NCBI GenBank assembly: GCA_026129905.1 | Contig: JAHCHE010000017.1 | Location: 1 to 64,000, forward strand | Direction of reading: 5' to 3' | Source: Bryobacteraceae bacterium | GTDB taxonomy: Bacteria > Acidobacteriota > Terriglobia > Bryobacterales > Bryobacteraceae | DNA: 64,000 nucleotides | In this document: positions 50,601-59,481 of the stretch, in pieces | Layout of the letters: each line of letters begins with the position of its first letter | How positions within the stretch are numbered: the stretch's first letter is position 1 | Position numbers and translations under genes: made by a program | The notes under the pieces: model-generated | Told to the model about the DNA's origin: nothing | Databases searched by the model: none | Seen by the model: only the letters and a program-made list of their open reading frames with translations

Positions 50601-50873
50601 TACGTCCTCCAGCACATACGAACGGTAGCCTGGAGCCTGCGCCTCCACCCGGTACCGGCCCGGCGGCAGACCTGTCAGTCGGAACCTTCCGTCGCTGTCC
50701 GTTAGAGCCTGCGTTGTTCTCTGGGTTTCGATCTGCGTCACGGCGAGGGCCACGTTGGGAACGCCCTCTCCGGTGACCGTTACCACTCTACCGGTTATGG
50801 TCCCATTCTGTTGCGCAAGCGCCGTAAAACAGCACAGCGCGGTTACTAATAGTGTCGTTCTGATTTTACTCAC
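47628..50873 (-). CDS. TonB-dependent receptor with carboxypeptidase-regulatory domain (Oar-like)
   Basis: 1081 residues from a GTG at 50873 with GGAGG upstream; signal peptide TTLLVTALCCFTALAQ. Residues about 20-110 form a carboxypeptidase-regulatory-like beta-sandwich (NGTITGRVVTVTGEGVPNVA, SDGRFRLTGLPPGRYRVEAQ), followed by a plug-like region with ELPIRDRNFQELIGLLPGIT and FNTNGQSYIANSWNMDGFY. The barrel ends 'NLGVRLIF' with terminal Phe, needed for outer-membrane insertion. This is the typical acidobacterial Oar-like receptor of about 1100 residues. It probably takes up a glycan or peptide with TonB energy; the substrate is unknown. Confidence 0.92.
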   Translation of the reverse strand: MSKIRTTLLVTALCCFTALAQQNGTITGRVVTVTGEGVPNVALAVTQIETQRTTQALTDSDGRFRLTGLPPGRYRVEAQAPGYRSYVLEDVTLTTVRPAQIAIALETGAAGETVQATAAGTQIGAENGEIVMGLGARQIRELPIRDRNFQELIGLLPGITPPETSTPILLDPQRNRIFNTNGQSYIANSWNMDGFYQNEPTSHTSIFISPVESLDETKVVTGSYEPSSRWSGGSIVNPITRSGANEFHGSAYWFNSIDEFRNRDFFETDAIPEGQFRWNQFGGNIGGPIAPDRVFFFGTYEGSYLHWDRPRLATTPTAAMRQGDFSEIPNLTLFDPATGGASGAGRTPFTNNAIPTSRLNPITQQLLPFFPEANQPGIENNLLAYAPLRNDNHRTGGRVDARIGSNSSLFLNYRYGKYFVSDASPLGNVLGNDAEGRLRTHNAYLGFNHIFGSQLVTEARLGYNRYRNFLDPVNAQNPLAGLPLGNLGGERLPTFQFGTMTSIGAREGLPARMVDNTYQVGNNWSWTTGRHTVVFGADVHHFRVDGYRGLGLMPGGFGFSPGTAYTFGFGATSSPDAALNPGSGASEFASFLLGMPATSITAVEAMQPAYRRTFYSGFIGDTWRATNRLSLNAGLRYDVFSPVRAAHEGGIGNYNPADNTLRIGGLGGVNRYAGVRWDANNVAPRFGMAYRLGNRSAIRAGYAMSYFPTTIGFAAGGPYPAVVSSQLGLDGVYAPGGALFTGPPPELGDLSAGTITPPGTQPLVFLSEAPRTPVVHSYNVTYQTELPGALTMDVGYVGTLGRRLPYYRQWNAAMPGTGMAGIPLLEEFGRGASTIHADTGANNNYNALQASARKRFAFGLSGSASYTYSRTLDEVSGQDFLLYNFDRRRNYGPADFDRTHVFAASHVWDLSIQNAGWLTRLLTDWELTGTLQWVSGLPFTPVAGSLECCPGNNLVTADVTGDVNFSGSTPGDIGAGLYFDTNPFSMPAPGTFGNVGRNAFRGPGFFNYNLGLFRSFSFSEQRRLEFRGELYNVTNSAQFANPVANLNSPNFGRIVATRTNAWGTDSFGSGRQLNLGVRLIF

Positions 50874-51126
50874 AACTAACCCCTCCGACCATGTAGATTC
50901 GACCTGCACCAATTCGTTTCGACACGGGTGACGGATGGCTGCAATTTGTCAGGATCGATAGCGTAGTCGCACTAATTCAATTACTACCGAGGCCGCTATG
51001 GGTAGGTTTTTTCCCTGGGTGGTTTCCCGAAATTGGAAGCGTTCCTACGAACATTGGAATCGCTCGCCCCGATGGCGGTTGGCCGCAACGCGCTGGTTCC
51101 GTGTAGCATACTGGGGGACGCGCAGC

Positions 51127-52014
51127 ATGCAACGGGACGGAAAATTTCTGCTGAGGCTGGTGGACGCTTACGGAGAGTTCATCCGCGAGAGGGTCGATAT
51201 CACGGCCCGCAATCAGACGCTTGCGGACGACCGGCGATTCGCCGCGGTGGATGCAGGCAGCGAGTTGCTTCTTTCGGATTTGATCGGCCCGCCCAACAAT
51301 CGCTATCTGGTCGAGATCGGCGCGCCGTCGTATCTCCCTGTCCGGCGGTTCCTGTCGACGAGCGGAGGCGCTCCGAAGGAAGCTCGGACCCTGCCTATGC
51401 CCGTGAATCCGGACAAGGTCGTGACCGTGCTGTTCCCGGAGTTCGACGCGCTCCCTGCTTCAGCGCGCGCGCTGCTTACTAACAGCGCGAACGTGCTCGG
51501 CCATCAGGGTGCGGCGGGCGAGGAATTATATCGCAATCTCGACAATATCCGCCGCGCGGGTTTCCTGAATGTGATCGCAAAAGGCGACCGCACGCGGCTC
51601 TCCAATGGCCGCACCGTCGGCTCCTATTTCCAGGAGGAGCCCGCCGAACTGCTTGAAATTCGCGGCGACCGTTTCTTCGTAAACGTCCCGCACGAACTCC
51701 GGGAAGAGACGAAGAATAGCGTTCCAGACCGGCTGTTCGAACCGGCGTCGGCGAAGCTGCACAAGCCGCCGCCGGGCTTCAGCCGAGCCGGAAGCTTCAA
51801 GACCCCCGATAGTTACGGAAATCTCCAGCTAACGTTCTTTGCCCGGTCGGGACGGTGGGTAGCGGATGCCGATCTCGACGAGGCCGCCGGTTTGGAGCAC
51901 GTTTTCCAGGTTGCGCGGAACGCGCTCACCGGCCGTCCCACCCACCCATATCACATCCACGAGATTCTGCTGATCCACCAGGAACTGGATCCAGGTTATC
52001 GGTTCCTCATCTAG
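51127..52014 (+). CDS. Hypothetical protein
   Basis: 295 residues from the ATG at 51127 with GGGGA eight bases upstream; the frame is open back to 50998 but that part looks non-coding. It starts MQRDGKFLLRLVDAYGEFIR, then a beta-rich stretch (NNRYLVEIGAPSYLPVRRFL), a helical middle (LLTNSANVLGHQGAAGEELY), DNIRRAGFLNVIAKGDRTRL and a C-terminal block GNLQLTFFARSGRWVADADL ending in HPYHIHEILLIHQELDPGYR. No signal peptide or catalytic motif is recognised. It has its own upstream region and diverges from the receptor gene. A REP-like element lies between its stop and the next gene. Confidence 0.65.
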   Translation: MQRDGKFLLRLVDAYGEFIRERVDITARNQTLADDRRFAAVDAGSELLLSDLIGPPNNRYLVEIGAPSYLPVRRFLSTSGGAPKEARTLPMPVNPDKVVTVLFPEFDALPASARALLTNSANVLGHQGAAGEELYRNLDNIRRAGFLNVIAKGDRTRLSNGRTVGSYFQEEPAELLEIRGDRFFVNVPHELREETKNSVPDRLFEPASAKLHKPPPGFSRAGSFKTPDSYGNLQLTFFARSGRWVADADLDEAAGLEHVFQVARNALTGRPTHPYHIHEILLIHQELDPGYRFLI

Positions 52015-52034
52015 CCTGGATACCCGCTGGGACG

Positions 52035-52065
52035 CGGCCGGAGGCCGCCTGCCGCACGGTAGTGC
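52035..52065 (-). repeat. REP-like palindromic element, copy B
   Basis: The reverse complement of this 31-bp stretch matches copy A at 29196-29226 in 29 of 31 positions, mismatching at the sixth and eighteenth bases. It lies between two convergent stops (52014 and 52066), where a hairpin could act as a two-way terminator. Confidence 0.65.
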
Positions 52066-53088
52066 TCAGAACTTGCCGTCGCGTACTTCGAAGTGGGTGG
52101 GCTTATTGAGCGAGACGCCGCCGGATCGGATCCAGCCCGCGATCCAGTCGATTATCTGTGACGGCGTCACCCGCGGCTTCCCGAAGCGGGCATGGCACCG
52201 CGACGCGTTATTCAGCAGCGCCGTCTCCGCTTCCTTCCCCGTAAACTCCGGCTCCACGCCGAAATGCCGGCCGAACTCGAGGGCGACGTCGCGCACGGAG
52301 AGCGTTTCGGGACCGGTCAGGTTGAGAATCGCCGGTGGCGACTGGCACAACTCGAACGAGCGGAGGCAGGCGGAGTTGGCGTCGCCTTGCCAGATCACGT
52401 TCGCGTAGCCCATGGTGAGATCGATGGGACGCCGTTCGAAGACTTGGCGTCCGATGTCGACCAGAACGCCATAGCGCAACTCGACGGCATAGTTGAGGCG
52501 CAGCATCACAACGCGCGTGCCGTAGCTCCGGGAAAAGTACTCAAAAATGCGCTCGCGCGCCAGCACTGACTGCGCGTACTCGCCCACGGGTCCCACCGCG
52601 GTTTCCTCGGTGGCGCCGCCGCCGGACACGGGAACGAACGGGTAGATGTTGCCGCTGGAGAAGGCGACGATCGCCGCGTCGCGGTATCGTTCGGCCACAC
52701 GGCCTGGCAGGACAGCGTTCATCGCCCAAGTGAGCGATTCCTCGCCGGTTGAGCCGAACTTCCGCGCGGCCATGTAGATGACGTTCTTTGCGTCCGGCAG
52801 CCCCGCGAGTTCGTCGGCGTTCAACAGGTCGGCGGAGATGGTCTCGACGCCGCCATCCTCCAACTGGCGCCGCGCCTGCGGACTGCTGAATCGCGATACG
52901 CCTATGACCCGGGCACGGGCGCCTGTCTCGCGGGCGGCGCGGGCGGCGCGGAGCGCGAGGCTGGGGCCCATCTTACCTCCGACTCCGAGGATCAGCAGGT
53001 CGCCCTCGAGGGACCGGATCGCGGCGCGGTCTTCTTCGTACGGAGCGGAGAGCAGGTTCTCGAGATCGTACTCGCTGGCGATCGTCAT
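52066..53088 (-). CDS. NAD(P)-binding epimerase/dehydratase-like protein
   Basis: 340 residues from the ATG at 53088, overlapping the upstream stop by four bases (ATGA). Rossmann motif [20 protein letters not shown] is extended-SDR-like, with [37 protein letters not shown] and [20 protein letters not shown]. In classic members Tyr-x3-Lys follows; here [19 protein letters not shown] has Tyr but no Lys three residues later, so the usual proton relay is altered. It is the last gene of the mqnA-mqnC operon; a role in nucleotide-sugar chemistry is a guess. Confidence 0.78.
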   Translation of the reverse strand: MTIASEYDLENLLSAPYEEDRAAIRSLEGDLLILGVGGKMGPSLALRAARAARETGARARVIGVSRFSSPQARRQLEDGGVETISADLLNADELAGLPDAKNVIYMAARKFGSTGEESLTWAMNAVLPGRVAERYRDAAIVAFSSGNIYPFVPVSGGGATEETAVGPVGEYAQSVLARERIFEYFSRSYGTRVVMLRLNYAVELRYGVLVDIGRQVFERRPIDLTMGYANVIWQGDANSACLRSFELCQSPPAILNLTGPETLSVRDVALEFGRHFGVEPEFTGKEAETALLNNASRCHARFGKPRVTPSQIIDWIAGWIRSGGVSLNKPTHFEVRDGKF

Positions 53089-53567
53089 CGTTTGTAGCCT
53101 ATTTTTCGCAGGAAGCTGTGCCGGAACTCGATGTCCTTCTCTCCCTCGACGCCAAGCGGCGACTCTCCGTCGACCGCGCCAAGGACCGCCCGTCCCTGCT
53201 CGGTCTCGGCGACGATGACCTCGACCGGATTCGCCGTCGCGCAGAAGATGTTGCATACTTCCGGAACGTCTTTGATCCGCCCCAGAATGTTGATGGGAAA
53301 TCCTTCCCGCATCGTAACAACGAAAGTGTGGCCCGCCGCAATGGCCTGCGTGTTGCGAACGGCGAGTTCCTTCAGCTCTTCGTCGTTGCCGTCGCTTCGG
53401 ATCAGACGGTGTTGCGATGCTTCGGAGAACGCCACGCCGAACTTCATCCGCGGCGCCGTGTTGACAATGGCTTCGTAAACGTCCTCAACCGTTTTGATGA
53501 AATGAGAATGGCCGACGATGATATTCCCTCCCTCGGGAATCTCCAGCCGTACAGCTCTGAGTTCCAT
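53085..53567 (-). CDS. Adenosine-specific kinase family protein
   Basis: 160 residues, full length for PF04008. Signature stretches: [80 protein letters not shown] and [20 protein letters not shown], then [18 protein letters not shown]. The family is named for adenosine binding; its cellular role is not well defined. It lies ten bases after mqnC. Because the futalosine route uses and releases adenosyl/inosine parts, a link through nucleoside salvage is possible but unproven. Confidence 0.9.
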   Translation of the reverse strand: MELRAVRLEIPEGGNIIVGHSHFIKTVEDVYEAIVNTAPRMKFGVAFSEASQHRLIRSDGNDEELKELAVRNTQAIAAGHTFVVTMREGFPINILGRIKDVPEVCNIFCATANPVEVIVAETEQGRAVLGAVDGESPLGVEGEKDIEFRHSFLRKIGYKR

Positions 53568-53577
53568 GCGGACCTCT

Positions 53578-54609
53578 CTAGTTCAGGAAATAGGTTCGAT
53601 ACAGCGTGTCGCGCTGCCTGGGTATGAAACCGGCGTCGCGGATGATGCGGCGCAGCTCCTCTTCGCTAGCCTTGTTGCGGGCCCCCGCCGCGGAGACCAC
53701 GTTCTCCTCGATCATGATGCTGCCCACGTCGTTTCCTCCAAACCGCAGGCCGATTTGACACGTCTTCAGTCCCTGCGTCACCCACGACGACTGCACGTTG
53801 AGGATGTTGTCCAGGTACACGCGCGAAACGGCGAGCGTTGTCAGATACTCGACGGCGGTGGCTTCCTCCTTGACGAAGCGGCCTAGCGAGGTGTTCTCAG
53901 GCTGGAAGCTCCAGGGAATGAAGGCCGTAAAGCCCCCGTACTCTTCCTGGAGCCGGCGAATGCCCTCGAGGTGGTTCATCCGCTGGTCGACGGTCTCCCC
54001 GCAGCCGAACATCATTGTCGCGGTCGTGCGCATGCCGAGCTGGTGCGCCGTCCGGTGCACGTCGTACCATTCCGCGGTGGAGCACTTGAGCCGGCTGATG
54101 CGATGGCGCACCGCGTCGTCGAGGATCTCGGCGCCGCCGCCGGGAATGGAATCGAGTCCCGCATCGCGCAACCTGGCAATCGTCTCCCGCAGCGACAGCC
54201 CGCTCACCTCGGCGATGTTGACGATCTCCGGCGAGGAGAAGCAGTGGAGATGAATGCGGAAACGCTTCTTGATGGAGGAAAGCAGATCTTCGTACCACTC
54301 GATCTTCAGGTCCGGGTGGAGCCCGCCTTGCATCAGGATCCCCGTGCCGCCGAGATCGATCGTCTCCTGGATTTTCTCGTGGATGACTTCTTTGGGGAGG
54401 ATGTAGCCGTCGGCATGGCCCAGCGGGCGATAGAAGGCGCAGAACGAGCAGTACTCGGTGCAGAAGTTCGTGTAGTTGATGTTGCGATCGATGATGTAGG
54501 TGACGATGCCTTCCGGGTGCAGCCGGCGCCGGACGGCGTCGGCCTCGATTCCGATGCCGATGAGGTCGTCGCTCCGGAACATGTCGATGGCTTGGTCTCG
54601 AGTGATCAT
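53578..54609 (-). CDS. mqnC: Cyclic dehypoxanthinyl futalosine synthase
   Basis: 343 residues. A radical-SAM enzyme of the futalosine menaquinone pathway, closing the ring of dehypoxanthinyl futalosine. The cluster motif is Cys50-x3-Cys54-x2-Cys57 in [19 protein letters not shown]. Supporting blocks are '[20 protein letters not shown]', [40 protein letters not shown] and [14 protein letters not shown], and late [19 protein letters not shown]. MqnC is separated from MqnE by the NINYTNxC start and the 'IPWxFQPxNT' block. The start overlaps mqnA by four bases (ATGA). Confidence 0.95.
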   Translation of the reverse strand: MITRDQAIDMFRSDDLIGIGIEADAVRRRLHPEGIVTYIIDRNINYTNFCTEYCSFCAFYRPLGHADGYILPKEVIHEKIQETIDLGGTGILMQGGLHPDLKIEWYEDLLSSIKKRFRIHLHCFSSPEIVNIAEVSGLSLRETIARLRDAGLDSIPGGGAEILDDAVRHRISRLKCSTAEWYDVHRTAHQLGMRTTATMMFGCGETVDQRMNHLEGIRRLQEEYGGFTAFIPWSFQPENTSLGRFVKEEATAVEYLTTLAVSRVYLDNILNVQSSWVTQGLKTCQIGLRFGGNDVGSIMIEENVVSAAGARNKASEEELRRIIRDAGFIPRQRDTLYRTYFLN

Positions 54610-55403
54610 ACCGGCACGGGCCTCGCGTTCAATTTCGCCGCATACTTGAGGTAAAGCTCCAGCCCTTTGTACTCATTCTCCCCCAAGCCGTTGCGGACGT
54701 GGCGCGTCAGGTAGGCGCGGACCAGGGGTTGAGAAATCCGGCGGCTTTCGGATTCGGCGCGAATGATCTGTTCGAGGTTAGCCAGTCCGAAGCGGCGCGA
54801 TCCATTGAAGGCGGCCTCGAGTTCGGTGAGCCTGCGCAGGTTCCGGCCGGCCCAGACCGCGAAGACCATGGGCAGGCCGGTCATTCGGGTCCACTCGTCG
54901 CCCAGGTCCCAGCATTGGTGCGGCAGGGAGGCCGGTTCTACCCGGAGCGCCGGATCGCCGATCACCAAAGCTGCATCCGCGGCCTCCAGCATCGACGGCA
55001 GGTCGGGGCGCATCACCATAACCCGCGGGGCGCTGCCGTGGATCTCAGAGAGGATGATTCGCGCCAGAACGACCGACGTCCGCGAACTGGAATCGCCGGC
55101 GAGCGTACGGACCTCGCGAAGCGGGCGCTTGCTCACCAGCAGGATGCTGCGAACCGGTCCAAAACTGGCGATGCCGGACCCCGGAATCATGTCTAGCCCG
55201 AGGCGGGGCAGTTCAACCGCCGGCACGATGCCGATGTCGGCCGAGCCGTCCTCCAGACGGTCCGCGCACTCGGAAGGTACGCAGAACGAAAGCTGGAACA
55301 AGCCGCGCTGTTGCCCGTGCAGCATGCCCCAAACCAGCGGAACAGTGTTCAGATAGCCAACGGCGCACACACGGGGCTTGCGATCGGGGCAAAAGGGCGT
55401 CAA
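54606..55403 (-). CDS. mqnA: Chorismate dehydratase
   Basis: 265 residues. First step of the futalosine route: chorismate to 3-enolpyruvylbenzoate. Family blocks: VCAVGYLNTVPLVWGML, ADIGIVPAVELPRLGLDMIP, GIASFGPVRSILLVSKRPLR, LAGDSSSRTSVVLARIILSE, ALVIGDPALRVEP, WTRMTGLPMVFAVWAGRN and 'YLTRHVRNGLGENEYKGLEL'. The fold is a periplasmic-binding-protein-like domain used as an enzyme. First gene of a four-gene operon with mqnC, the adenosine kinase and an epimerase-like gene; mqnB, mqnD and mqnE are elsewhere. Confidence 0.95.
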   Translation of the reverse strand: MTPFCPDRKPRVCAVGYLNTVPLVWGMLHGQQRGLFQLSFCVPSECADRLEDGSADIGIVPAVELPRLGLDMIPGSGIASFGPVRSILLVSKRPLREVRTLAGDSSSRTSVVLARIILSEIHGSAPRVMVMRPDLPSMLEAADAALVIGDPALRVEPASLPHQCWDLGDEWTRMTGLPMVFAVWAGRNLRRLTELEAAFNGSRRFGLANLEQIIRAESESRRISQPLVRAYLTRHVRNGLGENEYKGLELYLKYAAKLNARPVPV

Positions 55404-55476
55404 ACATATCAGGGTAGCATTCCGCCGCCACGGAGGGGCGCCGGCGTCGACTTGAACCGGCCCGAAGCCGTCCTAC

Positions 55477-56274
55477 TTAGTCCGACGATTGTCTTGAAGC
55501 CGCACCCTTATCGACAACGCCCGGAATCGGCGTGCCCGGCCGGGGAAACTTGCCCTGCAAAGCATCCACTCCGGCCTGCGGACGCGCGAGCTTCACCAGA
55601 TTCTGACGTTCCCTGCGGATCTCCTTCGAATCGATGCTCATCGCCTGATCGCGCCGCTCGACCAGATCCGGGCGGGCCTCTCCATCCCGGTTGAACGACC
55701 AGGCGAGCATCGGCTCTCCGAAGGGTAGCTTCTCGCCCCTGTCCGTGCCCCAGACATGCCACGTCTTGCCATAGCTGTTCATCTTGTTCTTCATGAGTTC
55801 TTGGCTCGCCAAGTCGGGCAAGCCCGGCGCGATAAGCTGGCCCGACAGAATTTCATAGTTGTGCGGATGCCAGTATTTGCGCTCCTCCTGCGGCAGTGTT
55901 TCGAACAGCCTTTCCGAGATGATGTACTCGATCCCATTCAAATTCGCGTCTTTCGTGTTGCCGTCGAAAAGCGCACACTGCGCGAAATCCTCATTCACCT
56001 GCCGGCAGAAGTGATGTGCCTCCATCTGGTGACCGGGATCGTCTTTCATCGGGTGAAATCCGACAATATAGACGTTCATCCCCTCCAGCGGAGCGTCAGT
56101 TTGAAGCGCCGCGGCCCCCGTCCTGAGCACGTCCGTTTCGGTAGTGGTGTCGGCGCCTGCGGGTTCTGTACTCCGTTCCCGGTCGGCAGTGCAACCCGCT
56201 GAAAAACACGAGATCACCGCGCTGGCGAGTACGGCGCGAACACACTTCCCGGCCTTTGCAACGCTCATTACCAA
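55477..56274 (-). CDS. DUF1264 (OBAP-like) lipoprotein
   Basis: 265 residues. Lipobox FSAGC with Cys28, so it is probably anchored in a membrane. Residues 60-230 match the DUF1264/oil-body-associated protein family: PLEGMNVYIVGFHPMKDDPG, HQMEAHHFCRQVNEDFAQCA, LFDGNTKDANLNGIEYIISE, ERKYWHPHNYEILSGQLIAP and YGKTWHVWGTDRGEKLPFGE. His-rich blocks (HHF, WHPHNYE, TWHVW) suggest metal binding. The plant relatives sit on lipid bodies; the bacterial role is unknown. The last 40 residues are a charged, probably disordered tail. Confidence 0.85.
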   Translation of the reverse strand: MVMSVAKAGKCVRAVLASAVISCFSAGCTADRERSTEPAGADTTTETDVLRTGAAALQTDAPLEGMNVYIVGFHPMKDDPGHQMEAHHFCRQVNEDFAQCALFDGNTKDANLNGIEYIISERLFETLPQEERKYWHPHNYEILSGQLIAPGLPDLASQELMKNKMNSYGKTWHVWGTDRGEKLPFGEPMLAWSFNRDGEARPDLVERRDQAMSIDSKEIRRERQNLVKLARPQAGVDALQGKFPRPGTPIPGVVDKGAASRQSSD

Positions 56275-56403
56275 CTTCCCGCAATGCCCAGTTGCATTGC
56301 GCTGCCACGGCTGGTGATGCGTGTTCGCTACGCCCGTAACGCGAAGTGGAAGGAGGAAGTGGCTCGCGTCTTGAAATCTTGGTAGTTATAGGCGCGGGAG
56401 CGC

Positions 56404-56477
56404 TGGCTCCCCGGCATGGATTCGAACCACGATTCACGGCTCCAAAGGCCGCTGTCCTACCATTAGACGACCGGGGA
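56404..56477 (-). tRNA. tRNA-Gln (anticodon TTG)
   Basis: Minus strand TCCCCGGTCGTCTAATGG. The anticodon loop is CTTTGGA with anticodon TTG, the T arm is GTGGTTCGAATCC, and the acceptor end is CCGGGGAGCCA with CCA encoded. It reads CAA codons. Confidence 0.94.
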
Positions 56478-56574
56478 TTGCGGGGCGATCTCTTCTCGCA
56501 GTCTAGCACGGTGCGCCGCGGACACGGCGTTGCGGGACGGGTCGGAACGGGTCGGAAGGGGGCGCGGGCGTCTC

Positions 56575-57903
56575 CTACTGTTTCAGTTCGGATTCGAAGC
56601 CGAAGTTCTCGAGCTTGCCAGCCAGGTAATTCTCATAGGACGACATGTCGAAGTGGCCGTGGCCGCTGAGGTTGAACAGGATGGTGCGTTTGCGGCCTTC
56701 CTGCTTCGCGGCGAGCGCTTCGTCGACGGCGGCCTTGATGGCGTGCGAGGATTCGGGCGCGGGGATGACGCCTTCCGTTTTCGCGAACTGCATCGCCGCT
56801 TCGAAGACGTCTAGCTGCTGGTAGGCGCGCGCTTCAATCCAGCCGTGGTGCAGGAGATGGCTGCACAGCGGGGCGGCGCCGTGATAGCGGAGGCCGCCGG
56901 CGTGGATCTTCGGCGGGACGAAGCGGTGGCCGAGGGTGTACATCTTCAACAGCGGCGTCAGTTCCGCGGTGTCGCCGAAGTCGTAATCGAAATTGCCCCT
57001 GGTGAGGGTAGGGCAGGCCGTGGGCTCGATGGCGAGCAGGCGTACGGGAGAGCCGTTGAGCTTGTCCAGCAGGTAGGGCAGCGCGATGCCGGCGAAGTTG
57101 CTGCCGCCGCCGAAGCAGCCGATGACGACGTCCGGGGATTCTCCGGCCAGGGCCATCTGCTCCTTGCATTCGAGACCGATGACGGTCTGATGCAGGCAGA
57201 CGTGGTTGAGGACGCTGCCGAGGGAGTAGTTGGTGTCGGGGTGGGTGGCGGCGTCTTCGACGGCCTCGCTGATGGCGATGCCCAGGCTGCCGGGGGAATC
57301 CGGCGATTGTTCGAGGATGGCGCGGCCGGAATTGGTTTTGTCGCTGGGGCTGGGGAAGATCTCGGCGCCCCAGGAGGTGATCATCAGGCGGCGGTAGGGC
57401 TTCTGGTGGTAACTGACCTTGACCATGTAGACGGTGCAGTCCATGCCGAACAGGGTGCAGGCGAGGGCGAGGGCGCTGCCCCACTGGCCGGCGCCGGTCT
57501 CGGTGGCCAGGCGCTTGATGCCGGCCTGCTTGTTGTAGTAGGCCTGGGCCACGGCGGTATTCGGCTTGTGGCTTCCGGCGGGACTGACGCCTTCGTACTT
57601 GTAATAGATGTGCGCCGGGGTGTCGAGCGCCCGTTCCAGGCGGCGCGCGCGAAACAGGGGCGTGGGCCGCCACAGGCGGTAGATGTCGAGCACCTCGCCG
57701 GGGACGTCGATTTGCGGCTGCATCGACATTTCCTGCTCGATCAGGGCCATGGGAAAGATGGGCGCGAGATCGGCGGGCGTCAAAGGCTGCTTCGTCCCGG
57801 GATGCAGGGGCGGCGCCATCGGCTCCTTGAGGGAAGGCAGAACGTTGGCCCAGTAGGAGGGCAGTTGTTTTTCGGTTAAGACGAACTTAGTCGTGTCCGG
57901 CAT
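56575..57903 (-). CDS. trpB: Tryptophan synthase beta subunit, TrpB2 type
   Basis: 442 residues, longer than the usual 390-residue TrpB1. It condenses indole with serine using PLP. The PLP lysine lies in [20 protein letters not shown]; 'GVSPAGSHK' is typical of the TrpB2 form, which usually acts without TrpA. Further blocks: [79 protein letters not shown] and [12 protein letters not shown] (phosphate and ring sites). No trpA follows. It may use indole from another source or act as a serine/threonine deaminase. Confidence 0.95.
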   Translation of the reverse strand: MPDTTKFVLTEKQLPSYWANVLPSLKEPMAPPLHPGTKQPLTPADLAPIFPMALIEQEMSMQPQIDVPGEVLDIYRLWRPTPLFRARRLERALDTPAHIYYKYEGVSPAGSHKPNTAVAQAYYNKQAGIKRLATETGAGQWGSALALACTLFGMDCTVYMVKVSYHQKPYRRLMITSWGAEIFPSPSDKTNSGRAILEQSPDSPGSLGIAISEAVEDAATHPDTNYSLGSVLNHVCLHQTVIGLECKEQMALAGESPDVVIGCFGGGSNFAGIALPYLLDKLNGSPVRLLAIEPTACPTLTRGNFDYDFGDTAELTPLLKMYTLGHRFVPPKIHAGGLRYHGAAPLCSHLLHHGWIEARAYQQLDVFEAAMQFAKTEGVIPAPESSHAIKAAVDEALAAKQEGRKRTILFNLSGHGHFDMSSYENYLAGKLENFGFESELKQ

Positions 57904-57963
57904 AAATCTGTTTATTGTAAAACAGCCCGAGTTCGGAACCGCGGTCTTCGACGGAGGCGCGCG

Positions 57964-59481
57964 TCAGGCGCTGACGTTCAGCCAGCCGACGCCCAGTTTC
58001 TTGAGGGCGTAGCCGGTTTCGCGCAGGTACGAGCCGTAGGAGGTCATCCAGTGGAAACCGCGCATTTCTTCGGCGAGGCGCTCGCAGCTTCCCTTGATGC
58101 GGACGTCGATCTGGGAGCGGCAGATGGCCATGAACGGGCTGTCGACGATCTCGCCCTCGAAGCCGACCCAGCGTTTGCAGCCGAAATCGGGGATGAGATT
58201 GGTCACCACCTGGCCTTTTCGCATCTCCACCTTGGGCGCCGCGCCGAAATCGGATTCGAAGTGGGTGAGGATCCGCGCGGGCTCGAGGCGCTCGCCGTCC
58301 ATTTTGCGGGGCGCGGTGCAGTGCGCCAGCGTGACGACGCCGTGGTGGGGGTAGGTGGGGTCGTTTAAGAAAACCGGCTTGCCCGAGATGTAGCGCAGCA
58401 GGACGCCCGACGGAATGACGACGAAGTCCGATTCGCAAAAGGCCATGTAACCGTCGTCGTTGATGAGGCTGAGCGGCATGCAAGCGGTGGTTTTGCTGAT
58501 GGGCATGATCGTGCTCATGCAGTTGTTGATCGTCATGGCGTCGGTTTTGGCCTCGGCCATGAGGTCGTGGAAGACCTCCGTGAGCAGGAAGGCGTTGCGG
58601 ACGAATTCGACGTCCGTCTCCAGGCGCACGCCGCGCTGCTTGAGGTAACGGTCGGCGTCCTCGCGCGTGCGGCGGACCAGAGCCTCGTCGCCGCGAGCGG
58701 CCTCGATGCGCTTGCCGAGATCGTCGTAGGAGACGGTCTGGAGGTCGAACTTCCAGAGATTGCGGGTAATGTCAGGCGCCTGGCGGCCGCCTTTGCCCCA
58801 GCCGCTGGGCCCGCCGACGCAGACCATGCGCTTGCCGACAGTATTTTTCAGGGCGGCGAGGGCGCGCAGGCGCCAGAGCACGTCGTCGTGGCTATCCACC
58901 ACCACATCCTGCGAGTCCATGCCGGGTTCGCCGTACTCGTCGACGGTTTTGCGCAGGTAGCGCGGATGCGCGATCTCATACCAGAGGTAGACCGGGCCGC
59001 TGCGGTGCCGCACGAACATCACGTTGCGCTTGCCGGGCACGTTCATCGTCTCGTAGGCTTCGAGCGGCCCGCTGGCGGCGTACATCAGGCCGGCGTCGTA
59101 TTCGCCTTTGGCGATGGCGGCCGCCTCATCGCGGGTGCGCGCTGTGGCCAGCGGCAGGATTTCAAGCGGAAAATCCGCCGCCGATTTCATCTGTTCAAGC
59201 TCCCGTCCGATGCGGTTCTTTTCCGCCTCGATGTCCTGATCGGAGAGAAGTCCGCCCCAGGGGCGCCAGCTTGTCTGCTCGCGGCGCTGGTACGTTTCGT
59301 AGACCAGGACCGGCTGAACCTTGAGCGGCAGGCGAACAACGGGGTGGCGTCCCGCGCCGGCCGGCCCGGTCCAGGCGCCGGCGGAGGGCGCGGCGGCCAG
59401 GCCCGCGGCGGAGATGGCCAGCAGTTCGCGGCGGCTGAATCCGGCGCCGCAACAGGAGTGCGCGTGATCGGCTCGGTGCAT
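57964..59481 (-). CDS. Tat-exported sugar-isomerase-like protein
   Basis: 505 residues from the ATG at 59481 with GAGGTCC upstream. The twin-arginine signal is GFSRRELLAISAAGLAAAPS. The mature part has VRLPLKVQPVLVYETYQRRE, AKGEYDAGLMYAASGP, VVDSHDDVLWRLRALAALKN and DAMTINNCMSTIMPISKTTA. It continues with LINDDGYMAFCESDFVVIPS, LNDPTYPHHGVVTLAHCTAP and a late FESDFGAAPKVEMRKGQVVT. The CESD and AHCTAP blocks recall the C-terminal metal region of fucose/arabinose isomerases. An exported isomerase-like protein is unusual; it may be a binding or periplasmic sugar enzyme. The five-prime region is AT-richer than the surroundings. Confidence 0.75.
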   Translation of the reverse strand: MHRADHAHSCCGAGFSRRELLAISAAGLAAAPSAGAWTGPAGAGRHPVVRLPLKVQPVLVYETYQRREQTSWRPWGGLLSDQDIEAEKNRIGRELEQMKSAADFPLEILPLATARTRDEAAAIAKGEYDAGLMYAASGPLEAYETMNVPGKRNVMFVRHRSGPVYLWYEIAHPRYLRKTVDEYGEPGMDSQDVVVDSHDDVLWRLRALAALKNTVGKRMVCVGGPSGWGKGGRQAPDITRNLWKFDLQTVSYDDLGKRIEAARGDEALVRRTREDADRYLKQRGVRLETDVEFVRNAFLLTEVFHDLMAEAKTDAMTINNCMSTIMPISKTTACMPLSLINDDGYMAFCESDFVVIPSGVLLRYISGKPVFLNDPTYPHHGVVTLAHCTAPRKMDGERLEPARILTHFESDFGAAPKVEMRKGQVVTNLIPDFGCKRWVGFEGEIVDSPFMAICRSQIDVRIKGSCERLAEEMRGFHWMTSYGSYLRETGYALKKLGVGWLNVSA

